Shown: in pieces, positions 54,347 to 62,900 of the stretch
Numbering within the stretch: the first letter of the stretch is position 1
Layout of the letters: every line of letters begins with the position of its first letter
Assembly: GCF_001039475.1 (NCBI RefSeq)
Contig: NZ_LELK01000001.1
Span: 407,466 to 471,465 of the forward strand
DNA: 64,000 bases
Direction: 5' to 3'
Source: Guptibacillus hwajinpoensis
Lineage (GTDB): Bacteria; Bacillota; Bacilli; Bacillales; Guptibacillaceae
The notes under the pieces: generated by a model
Seen by the model: the letters and a program-made list of their open reading frames with translations, nothing else
The model's database searches: none
Told to the model about the DNA's origin: nothing
Program-made: the position numbers and the translations under genes

Positions 54347-55834
54347 ATGATCATCAATTTTAATCAAATTCAATACAACAACGTGCGTTCTTTAAAGGGT
54401 CCAGCGACACAAACAGTAAACCAATTAACCTTCAATTCAAATCTAGCTGGGCCTGACTCTGTTTTCTTTGCAATTAAAGGGGAGAACCATGATGGCCATA
54501 TGTATATAGAAGATGCAATTCAAAAAGGTGCAATCGCAATTTTTGCAGAGAATGAAGACGTTGTTCAAACTCTTGCACATGCGTATCCTTTTTGTACTTT
54601 TCTTCTAGTCGATGATGTACGAAAGTCAATGGCTTATTTCTCGAAACAATATTATGACTCACCTGACGAAAAAATCAAAACTGTTGGTGTAACTGGAACA
54701 AATGGGAAGACAACCGTAGCTGCGTATGTTCGTTCTTTACTCTCGTTACTTGGAATGTCGTCAGGTTCAATTGGAACAACGGGCATTTGGTCTTCTACTA
54801 AAAGAATTCCTTATAAAAAAAGCACACCTACTACTCCGGAAGCTCTTGATCTTCATCGTATTTTTAAGGATTTATATGACTTAGGTGATCAAGCAGTTGC
54901 AATGGAAGTTTCGTCGATTGCACTTGATCAAAAACGTGTAGAAGGAATCGAGTTTGATGTTGCGATACATACGAATATATCTCCTGAACATCTTGAGTAT
55001 CATCATACATTTGAGAATTATAGAATGTGTAAAGAGAAGCTCTTTCAACAAGCAAAGAACGCTGTAATTAATGTAGATGATGAGATGGGACGTAAACTCG
55101 TCAACACATACAAACATCGAAAAGTAACATATAGTTTGGATGCTAATGCTGAGGCGGATTTAATTGCAACTAATTTGCAATATGCAGGAAACGGAACATC
55201 ATTTAAATTACATTCGCATGGTGAAATACACGATGTATTTGTTCCAGTATTCGGTGATTATAACGTGGCTAATGTTCTTTCAGCTATTGGGACATCCCTT
55301 TTACTTGGATATACCATGCCTTTCATTATAAAATCATTAACGAAACTAGAGAGTCCAGAGGGCCGCTTTCAGGTCATTGATGGCCCATCACGTGAAACGA
55401 TTATTCTTGATTATGCTCATACACCTGTTGCGTTAACTCGGCTAGTTGATGAAGTAAAAAAGATGGAACACAATCGTCTTATTGTGATGGTAGCAGGCAT
55501 TGGCATTCGTGATTTTGAGAAAATGCCTAAGATGGCAAAAGCAATTGAAGGTAGAGCAGATGAAATTATCGTTACGGTAGATCATCCTGGTTTTCATGAA
55601 CCTTCAATAATTGTCGATAAGGTTATGTCAGGCTTTGCGAACCCTGATGCACCTCATATTCATCGAACCAATACAAGAAGAGAAGGAGTGTTGAAATCAC
55701 TTCATCTTGGTGGTGAGCATGATATTATTCTACTAACGAGTGGGTGCATTAACGGTGCACAAATTGTAAAGGGTACTGAGATTCCACATTCGGATGAGGA
55801 CATCATTCAAATGTATTACCATCTCTCATCATGA
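54347..55834 (+). CDS. MurE-like Mur ligase paralogue without the DNPR motif
   Basis: The 495-residue protein has the full Mur ligase plan: N-terminal domain with NQLTFNSNLAGPDSVFFAIKG, ATP loop GTNGKTT (near 116-122), HTNISPEHLEYHHTFENYRMCKEKLF (the carbamylated Lys region), and C-terminal LDYAHTPVALTRLV. Where meso-diaminopimelate-adding MurE enzymes have DNPR, it has D412-H-P-G415. The true murE is normally in the division cluster, so this is an extra copy with probably a different amino-acid substrate. The start has AAGTGAGG upstream. Confidence 0.85.
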   Translation: MIINFNQIQYNNVRSLKGPATQTVNQLTFNSNLAGPDSVFFAIKGENHDGHMYIEDAIQKGAIAIFAENEDVVQTLAHAYPFCTFLLVDDVRKSMAYFSKQYYDSPDEKIKTVGVTGTNGKTTVAAYVRSLLSLLGMSSGSIGTTGIWSSTKRIPYKKSTPTTPEALDLHRIFKDLYDLGDQAVAMEVSSIALDQKRVEGIEFDVAIHTNISPEHLEYHHTFENYRMCKEKLFQQAKNAVINVDDEMGRKLVNTYKHRKVTYSLDANAEADLIATNLQYAGNGTSFKLHSHGEIHDVFVPVFGDYNVANVLSAIGTSLLLGYTMPFIIKSLTKLESPEGRFQVIDGPSRETIILDYAHTPVALTRLVDEVKKMEHNRLIVMVAGIGIRDFEKMPKMAKAIEGRADEIIVTVDHPGFHEPSIIVDKVMSGFANPDAPHIHRTNTRREGVLKSLHLGGEHDIILLTSGCINGAQIVKGTEIPHSDEDIIQMYYHLSS

Positions 55835-55857
55835 GCCTCTCTTTAGAGGCTTTTTGT
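55834..55857 (+). terminator. Intrinsic terminator of the MurE-like gene
   Basis: AGCCTCT and AGAGGCT flank CTTT and are followed by TTTTGTTATT. Confidence 0.8.
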
Positions 55858-55938
55858 TATTCTTTCAAAAAAGGCTTGATTAGAGTAAATGCCTCACGTA
55901 AACTTTAACTTTCAAGTGCAATAGAAAGGGCGAGGATC

Positions 55939-56541
55939 GTGACCTGGGAAATTCTTAATATCATCGGTACCATAGCATTTGCAGCCAGTGGAGCACTAGT
56001 TGCATTAGAAGAGGAATTCGATTTCCTCGGTGTAATTGTGCTTGGGCTTGCAACCGCTTTTGGTGGGGGAATTATACGTAATTTATTAATTGGTGTACCC
56101 GTTGATTCGATTTGGGAACAGGATGTTCTTATTATGATTGCAATAGGTACAATTCTACTTATTTTCCTGTTTCCTGCAAGCTGGATTAATTATTATTGGG
56201 AGAAATGGGGTAGCTTTTTTGATGCCATTGGTTTGTCAGCTTTTGCGATACAGGGGGCATTGTTTGCTGAGCAAATGGGGCATCCATTTATTGCAGCCAT
56301 GGTTGCTGCTGCCATGACTGGTACGGGAGGCGGAATTATACGTGATATGTTGGCTAGACGAAAGCCAACCGTCCTTCAAAAAGAAGTGTATGCCGTATGG
56401 GCAATGATGGCAGGCCTATTGATAGGACTTGGTTATCCACAGAAACTACCTGCATTAATGTTATTATTTGTGACAATCGTTTTCCTTCGAATGCTATCGC
56501 TTCGCTACGGATGGAAACTCTCATATAGGAAGATACATTAG
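55939..56541 (+). CDS. TRIC-type cation channel family protein (UPF0126)
   Basis: The 200-residue membrane protein has seven predicted helices arranged as two similar three-helix halves: FAASGALVALEEEFDFLGVIVLGLATAFGGGIIRNLLIG and its repeat FAIQGALFAEQMGHPFIAAMVAAAMTGTGGGIIRDMLARR. The GGG(I/T)(I/L)R(D/N) motifs are the mark of the family, which includes bacterial TRIC potassium-permeable channels and B. subtilis YvgT. The start is GTG, with GGGCGAGG upstream. Confidence 0.9.
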   Translation: MTWEILNIIGTIAFAASGALVALEEEFDFLGVIVLGLATAFGGGIIRNLLIGVPVDSIWEQDVLIMIAIGTILLIFLFPASWINYYWEKWGSFFDAIGLSAFAIQGALFAEQMGHPFIAAMVAAAMTGTGGGIIRDMLARRKPTVLQKEVYAVWAMMAGLLIGLGYPQKLPALMLLFVTIVFLRMLSLRYGWKLSYRKIH

Positions 56542-56554
56542 ATCAATGGAATTG

Positions 56555-56593
56555 AACGAAACAGCAGCTTACATTGTAAGCTGCTGTTTCGTT
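56555..56593. terminator. Perfect 18-bp palindromic hairpin
   Basis: AACGAAACAGCAGCTTAC and its exact complement flank an ATT loop, 14 nt after the TRIC gene. No T-run follows on the plus strand, so termination is uncertain; it may be an mRNA end-protecting stem. Confidence 0.55.
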
Positions 56594-56812
56594 CGGGAAT
56601 GTTATTTGTGTTTTAATTGGCAACGAGGATAAAGCTAACAATATTAACCATTCACTAAATGCTAATGTTATGAAAATCATGTTTGGAACCAAACATGAAA
56701 TGGCTTGTAAGTATCCAAATTGGCATAATCTTTTGATATGCTTCTTAGACAACAGCTTTGTAGAAAATCTAAGGTAAGTATTTGACCATTTAACCCGAGA
56801 GGAGATACTACA

Positions 56813-56929
56813 ATGAGTGAAAAAAACAAACGGGATCGAGATTTACCAAGCAGATTAAATGTTTTACTTGTACTCACCTTTTTGCTGTTCATGATTCTAA
56901 TCATCCGTCTTGCGTTTATACAGTTATAG
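56813..56929 (+). CDS. 38-residue single-pass membrane protein, PBP2-N-terminus-like
   Basis: The protein begins with a charged stretch (MSEKNKRDRDLPSRLN) and continues with a hydrophobic helix (VLLVLTFLLFMILIIRLAFIQ). GAGAGGAGA lies 9 nt before the ATG, so translation is likely. The pattern RLN-helix-RL(A/G)xxQ is the same as the N-terminal anchor of class B PBPs (PBP2b type), but the frame stops directly after it. It may be a free-standing small membrane protein or a remnant. The gap of 56594-56812 holds nothing else that I can support. Confidence 0.62.
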   Translation: MSEKNKRDRDLPSRLNVLLVLTFLLFMILIIRLAFIQL

Positions 56930-56935
56930 CAACTG

Positions 56936-57355
56936 TTAAACCAAGTCTGGGTAATCACAATATTCAATAATAGTACCTTCTGTATCAGCCGGATTAAGGT
57001 AAATAAGACGTCTACCATGTTTGTTAACACGACGTGTTTCTTCCATAACTCTAATATTTTGTGTTTGTAACTCTTCTAATGCTTCATCCAGGTTGTCAAC
57101 TACATAGGCAATATGATGGACGCCTTTTCCTTTTTGCTTCATAAATCGTGCAATGGGGGACGTTGAATTATTTGTCGGCATTAATAATTCAATACGGCTG
57201 TTATTAAGATCTATTACAGCGATTTCACTTTCTACACCTTTTGCTTCACTTCGATAGCGGTCGAATAGTTTACCACCTAATACTTCAGTGTAGAATTGAA
57301 TACTCTCATCCAGGTGTCTGACAGCAATTCCGATATGATCTAATGTTTTATTCAT
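56936..57355 (-). CDS. Methylmalonyl-CoA epimerase-like VOC protein
   Basis: The vicinal-oxygen-chelate enzyme interconverts 2R- and 2S-methylmalonyl-CoA. The metal ligands lie in LDHIGIAV, GVHHIAYVV and EGTIIEYC; catalytic Glu is in the region of YLNPADTEGTIIEY. The start at 57355 follows AAAGGAGC and gives 139 residues, close to B. subtilis YqjC. No mutase or carboxylase genes are next to it. Other VOC activities cannot be excluded. Confidence 0.82.
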   Translation of the reverse strand: MNKTLDHIGIAVRHLDESIQFYTEVLGGKLFDRYRSEAKGVESEIAVIDLNNSRIELLMPTNNSTSPIARFMKQKGKGVHHIAYVVDNLDEALEELQTQNIRVMEETRRVNKHGRRLIYLNPADTEGTIIEYCDYPDLV

Positions 57356-57503
57356 GATGCTGTGCTCCTTTTGTATGTAATGGCACCATTTTAGCATAGA
57401 TTTTGTTTTCATAAATAGGAAACGGTACTAATACAATTTGAGCGTTGCAATGAACTTCTGTAGAATAGTGAAAGAAACGAATTCAATGAAATAGGTGTTG
57501 GAA

Positions 57504-58622
57504 ATGAAATCAATTATTATTGGGTCAGGTATACTGGGGGCGTCAACCGCCTATCACCTTGCGAAAGAAGGTGCAGATGTCACCATTATCGATCGACAAG
57601 AACCTGGTCAAGCAACAGATGCAGCTGCGGGGATTGTTTGTCCATGGCTTTCACAGCGTAGAAACAAAGTTTGGTATAGACTCGCGAAAGGTGGAGCGAA
57701 ATATTATCCTGAGTTAATCCATCAATTAATGAAAGATGGCGAAACGGAAACAGGATATAAACAGGTTGGTGCAATTAGTCTACACACTGACGAAGCAAAG
57801 CTTGATAAAATGATAGAGCGAGCAATAAAGCGCAGAGAAGACGCTCCAGAAATAGGAGAAATTAAAAAATTGTCAGCTGAAGAGACGAAAAAACTTTTCC
57901 CGCCTATTGATCCTGATTATCAATCTGTTTTTGTAAGTGGTGCAGCGAGAGTAAATGGTTCAGCACTTCGTAAATCGTTGCTCCAGGCAGCGGAAAAGTA
58001 TGGGGCAAAAATACGAATAGGAGACGCAAAGCTTATCCATTCAGGAAAAAGAGTAACAGGAGTAACAATTGGTAACGATCGAATTGAAGCGGATCAAGTT
58101 ATCATGACAGCTGGAGTATGGGCGCAAGAATTAGTAGCACCGCTAGGTATGCATTTCAATGTCACATCACAAAAGGCACAAATCGTTCATCTCGAAATAG
58201 CTAATCAAGTAACGGATGAGTGGCCCGTTGTGATGCCACCAAATGATCAGTATTTGCTAAGCTTTGATAATGGACGAGTAGTTGTTGGCGCAACTCATGA
58301 AAATGCTGTCGGATTTGATTATCGAGTGACAGCTGGTGGGCTTGCTGAAATTTTCTCAAAAGCACTTGCTGTTGCGCCAGGTCTTGCTAATTCTACGGTA
58401 CTTGATACAAAAGTTGGCTTCCGACCATTTACACCAGGATTTCTTCCCGTGTTTGGGCATGTGCCAGAAGTCGAGGGACTACTAGCTGCCAACGGTCTTG
58501 GAGCATCTGGTCTTACCGTTGGTCCTTATCTTGGACTTGAGATGGCAAGACTTGCCCTTGGAAAAGAAACTGATTTAGATCCTGCTGATTATGATATAAG
58601 TGCTGCACTCAACATAAATTAA
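57504..58622 (+). CDS. DadA/DAO-type FAD-dependent amino-acid oxidoreductase
   Basis: The 372-residue protein starts with the FAD motif SIIIGSGILGASTAYHLAKEGADVTIIDR, then AAAGIVCPW, and ends with the second FAD block FRPFTPGFLPVFGHVPEVEGLLAANGLGASGLTVGP. The family comprises D-amino-acid and glycine oxidases and dehydrogenases; B. subtilis YurR is a similar uncharacterised member. The ATG at 57504 follows AGGTG; a GTG three codons upstream is possible. The substrate is unknown. A strong terminator follows. Confidence 0.88.
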   Translation: MKSIIIGSGILGASTAYHLAKEGADVTIIDRQEPGQATDAAAGIVCPWLSQRRNKVWYRLAKGGAKYYPELIHQLMKDGETETGYKQVGAISLHTDEAKLDKMIERAIKRREDAPEIGEIKKLSAEETKKLFPPIDPDYQSVFVSGAARVNGSALRKSLLQAAEKYGAKIRIGDAKLIHSGKRVTGVTIGNDRIEADQVIMTAGVWAQELVAPLGMHFNVTSQKAQIVHLEIANQVTDEWPVVMPPNDQYLLSFDNGRVVVGATHENAVGFDYRVTAGGLAEIFSKALAVAPGLANSTVLDTKVGFRPFTPGFLPVFGHVPEVEGLLAANGLGASGLTVGPYLGLEMARLALGKETDLDPADYDISAALNIN

Positions 58623-58667
58623 AGAGCGGACAGTTTGATAACAGTGTGCGCAAACAGAACGCAAACT

Positions 58668-58708
58668 AAAAGAGCAACGAAATGTAAATCTATTCGTTGC
58701 TCTTTTTT
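58668..58708 (+). terminator. Intrinsic terminator after the oxidoreductase gene
   Basis: AAAGAGCAACGAA and TTCGTTGCTCTTT (13-bp stem) are followed by a T-run; MITE-2 copy 3 is inserted in it. Confidence 0.88.
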
Positions 58709-58713
58709 ACTTT

Positions 58714-58844
58714 GGCTATGTTAATGAACAGTGTTGATTTTTGGCTCAGTTACGCCCTATGGTGACCAATTGCTTCGAGCAAATTCATTTGCTCATTCGA
58801 ATGAGCCAAAAATCGAGAAATCAACAATATGAACTAACATAGCC
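58714..58844. mobile_element. MITE-2 copy 3, 131 bp, with 8-bp target duplication
   Basis: The ends GGCTATGTTAATGAACAG and AACTAACATAGCC (right) match copy 1 in the opposite orientation. Perfect direct repeats TTTACTTT flank it at 58706-58713 and 58845-58852. The interior keeps TTGATTTTTGGCTCA and CGAATGAGCCAAAAATC but part of the long central palindrome is missing compared with copy 1. Confidence 0.88.
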
Positions 58845-58862
58845 TTTACTTTAAATTAAATT

Positions 58863-59624
58863 TTATTTTTTATATTGATCAATCTTTTGCTGTAGCTTAC
58901 GCGCTACAACATCTAATGGACCATTTAGCTCCTCATTTGACAGAGTAACTTTCGCATGGCTTTCATCCATTTCTAACGCTTCCGCGAATAATCCTCCGAT
59001 ACCACGTGCACGTCGATCGACTTCAAGCATAACATCAACATCGTTATCATGTAATACGAAAACTACTTCAAGTTCGTCTAAGTATGCGCGATATTCTCCA
59101 CTAGGCGTCAATTCAAATTCTTGAACATAACCGTAACGCTTTGAAAGCTCCATCTCAACTTTCTTAACATGAAAGCCAAGGTAGCTTTCTAATGCTTCGA
59201 GTACTTTTTTAGCGTGAGGATGTGGTGAAACTTGGATCAGGTCTCGATCTGTCGGATCGAGAGCCATTGGGATGTCTAAGCCGGTCTCAAACCAAACTGG
59301 CACTCTTCCAAGGGATGCAGGTGTATGATATGGAAGTTGAATAGAGAAGGGGATTTCTTTTGTTTCACCTTCTTTAATCGTTTCTTGATGCGCAATTGGA
59401 TACTTATGCAAGCAGACTTTCTCTTTCACTTTCCGGTCATCAACTTCACGAATAGCTTCTGTCATAAGGAATATATGAATAGAATCGATTGATTGTTCGA
59501 CGTCTCCACCCTTAATAACTACTTTTCCATGAACGTCTTCACCTGGAACAAATCGATCTTTCTCTAACTGGGTATCTACCTTTGCAGCTCCAACGCCAAC
59601 ACTCGCTAGAAGTTTTTTTAACAT
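58863..59624 (-). CDS. spo0M: Sporulation-control protein Spo0M
   Basis: Spo0M is an arrestin-like protein that affects early sporulation and cell division. The N-terminus (LLASVGVGAAKVDTQLEKDRFVPGEDVHGKVVIKGG) and the middle YEF-like IPFSIQLPYHTPASLGRVPVWFETGLDIPMALDPTDRD are the family signature. The start at 59624 has GAAGGGATGG upstream and gives 253 residues; the ATG at 59633 is too close to that site. It diverges from the giant gene. Confidence 0.94.
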   Translation of the reverse strand: MLKKLLASVGVGAAKVDTQLEKDRFVPGEDVHGKVVIKGGDVEQSIDSIHIFLMTEAIREVDDRKVKEKVCLHKYPIAHQETIKEGETKEIPFSIQLPYHTPASLGRVPVWFETGLDIPMALDPTDRDLIQVSPHPHAKKVLEALESYLGFHVKKVEMELSKRYGYVQEFELTPSGEYRAYLDELEVVFVLHDNDVDVMLEVDRRARGIGGLFAEALEMDESHAKVTLSNEELNGPLDVVARKLQQKIDQYKK

Positions 59625-59746
59625 ATTTTCCATCCCTTCTTCATGACCTCTCCCTTGAGTATACGAAAAGAGAGAAACAAAGGATTCACTTTTCTTGGTT
59701 TTTTATCCGAACTTTCTTTTCAAAATCCAATTTAATTATTACTTAA

Positions 59747-59781
59747 AAAGAAGCTTTTCCAAACTGGAAGAGCTTCTTTAT
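59747..59781. terminator. Terminator-like hairpin in the spo0M/giant-gene gap
   Basis: AAAGAAGCTTTTCC and GGAAGAGCTTCTTT (one mismatch) flank AAACT; T-rich sequence follows on the plus strand. The place between two divergent genes is odd and may mark a leader attenuator or a short RNA. Confidence 0.5.
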
Positions 59782-59923
59782 ATTGGAAAAAATCTTGTCA
59801 TGGAATTTTATTTAAGTAATATCTATAATACGTAGAAGTATAACTTTTTCTAGAATTTTACTTTCTTATTGGGCATTTCTGCGTATAGTGAATGGATTGA
59901 TTTAACTCATTGGAGGTGTTCGC

Positions 59924-62900
59924 GTGCCGTTTCCTAATAACAATCAGTTTACGCCTATTCTGGTAGGTGGAAAGGTGTATGCAGATGTAGTAAAAGATAT
60001 TAATCCTTCTTGGACGGATATTGTAGGGGATGAGAACTTTCCATCGTTTTATTATGCGTACGATACGATCAACGTTTATTTTCGTATGCGTGTAAGAGCA
60101 GACCCTCGTAACCGAGCTAAGACATCTTTTAAAAGAAATGCGTGGGGAGTACTACTTAATACAAAAGGTGTAGCTGGAACATATGATTGGATGCTAGCGA
60201 TTAATGGTTTGAAGAATCGCGTGAATTTAATTCAAAACGTCGATAAAGAGTTTAACTCCTGGAATGATAAAGCAGAGGGTACGAATGGCAAGGGAGAGCC
60301 AAATTTTGAACGTCAAATTATAAACTTTGACGTGGCTCGTGTCGTTCAGGCGGATAGTTCTCTCGGTAATTCACAGAACTATTTTATTGATTTTCTTTTC
60401 CCTGCTTCAACGTTCTTCTCGTATTTGGATATCACGCCGAATGAACCAATCCAGATGGTTGCATTTACGGCGACGAACAACAACAACTATAACAAAGACT
60501 CCCTTCGAACCTCTGAAGACTATGAATTTAAGGATGCGCTTTCGGATCCTACCACAGTAAATACAGGAAACGTGAAAGCGAATTTGGAGATTTCCAAAAC
60601 GATCTTAACAGGTCCTACTGATCCTATGGCAGGACAGCACTACGAGTGGACAGGAAGAATTACGCTAACAAATATCGGAAAAAGTCAGGCTACGATCCTC
60701 AATGTGGTCGATGTCGTAGCATTAGACGTTGTCTCTGTATTTGAAGCGACTTCTGTATCGCAAGGATCTACGGCATACAACGAGGGAAATAAAACACTTA
60801 CATGGACGGTCGGTGACCTTGAAGCTGGAGAGAGCGCAACCTTAGATTTTATAGAAAATGGCTTTTTTTATACTTCAGGAGAACAGGTTTTAAACGCAGC
60901 CACAGGAATTGGATTCGACTTATTCACTGGAAGAGAGCTAGTGCCTGTCAGGTCAGCTGTTACAGTTAATGTTCAGGCTACAGGTGGGGTAGCAGGTAAC
61001 GTGCTCAATCAGGTGAACGGTTTACCTGAAGAAAATGTGACGGTTCGCTTATTGGATGGTGGTACGGAAATCGCCACGACACAAACGGACGTTTTTGGAG
61101 ATTACAATTTTACTGGGGTCACTCCAGATACGTACACCGTTGAATTTTCAAAGACAGACTTTACTGATGTGACCCGTATCGTTGAGGTTACGTCAGATAA
61201 AGTCACGATCGTTAATCTTTATATCGCGCCTGCATTAGGAAATTTAGCAGGAACTATTACCTCTGGTGGTTCTCCAATTGCCGGAGCGAAAGTAGCGATT
61301 TCCAATAACATCGGTCAAGAAATTCTTGCGACGACAACGAATGCAGCTGGTGAGTACACGATTAACAATATACAGCCGGGTCACTATGCCTTGACGGTTA
61401 CTGCTGATGGTTATCAATCGCAGTCGATTGGTAAAGACGTGATTTCGAACAATACATCTGTCGAGAACTTTGTTCTTGCTCCTAATCCTGGAACTGTTGA
61501 AGGGACTGTTACAAGTGATGGGGCACCTATTGCAAATGCAACGGTTGATATTATAGGATCAACGGGACTTGTCGTTGCTTCAGCCACTACGGACGCAGCG
61601 GGTAAATGCGTAATCAACCGATTAACTCCAGGCTCTTATCGTTTCAGGGCAAAAGCAAACTCGTATCAGACCTTTAACGTTGGATTTTCAGTCCTCGCCG
61701 GTCAAACTGCTGATGTAGATGTTGAGCTTCTTCCTAACCCAGGTTCAGTTGAAGGTCGTGTAAAAGATCAAGACGATGATAGTGATCTAGCAGGATGTAA
61801 TATTAAAATAACCAATTCGTTTGGGTTAACGATCGCGAACGCCATCACCGATGCGAATGGCCGTTTTGACGTTGGCTCTCTTGCACCTGGAAATTACGTA
61901 TGTACGTTTGCTTCAGATGGACACGGAGCAAAGAACTATGGGTTTTATGTGCGGCCTGATCAATCTACAGTTGCCGATTGTTTTCTTAGAAGGCGAACGG
62001 GCGTACTCGAAGGAACTGTAGAATCGGATGGCAGTCCAGTAAGTGGAGCTAAGATTGATGTTGTCTCTAACAACGTCGTCGTTGCAAAAACGGTTGCAAA
62101 CGACGATGGGACGTATAAGATTAGGGGCCTCTCGCCAGGGAGATATACTTGTATTTTTACGGCGGATGGTTACTCAACCACTACCTTGGGAGCACTTATC
62201 AGAAATAATCGAACGTTCGAATTGAATGCCGAGCTCAAACAGATCTTTGGTTCTGTAACCGGTACGGTTACAACTGATTCGGGTGATCCGCTAGTAGGAG
62301 CAGTAATTCTCGTGGATAATTCGGACTCTGATGTTCTTGTATCTAGAAGAGTAACAGATTCGAATGGGGAGTATACGGTAAGTGAACTCAAGCCTGGTAG
62401 CTACTCCATCACGGCGTCATTCCCTAATTACCAATCCTTATTAGGCGGAGCGATCGTCACTTCAGGAAATGTGTCAGAGCTTGATTTCTCACTTACTGCA
62501 GATCCTTCAACAATCGTAGGTACGATTATTAATGAAGAGACGGGAGAGCAGATTACAGGAGAATCGATCCAGATGCAGCTGATCGATTCGAATGGGGTTT
62601 TATTAGCCACTACCTTCTCGACCAATGAAGGTGAATTTACGTTCGAGAATGTTCTGGATAATACGTACACGATCAACGCCAATACGGATGCATACCGAAG
62701 CTCGTACGCAAGTGTGAAAACAGAACCAGGTCAAGTGGTAACTACGAGGGTGGGCCTTGTCCCATTACCAGGATTTATTACAGGTACGTTAAGAGACGCA
62801 GATACGAGAGTTCCGATCGCGGGAGCAACAATCAATATTAGTAATGCGCTTGGGTTCCAGGTAGATTCATTGATTACGAGTACAGATGGTGAGTTCTTAA

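Noticed and set aside
56936-57030. Frameshifted continuation of a PBP after the 38-residue protein
   Set aside because: The bases after 56929 encode the C-terminus of the epimerase on the other strand; no PBP-like motif appears in the plus frames.
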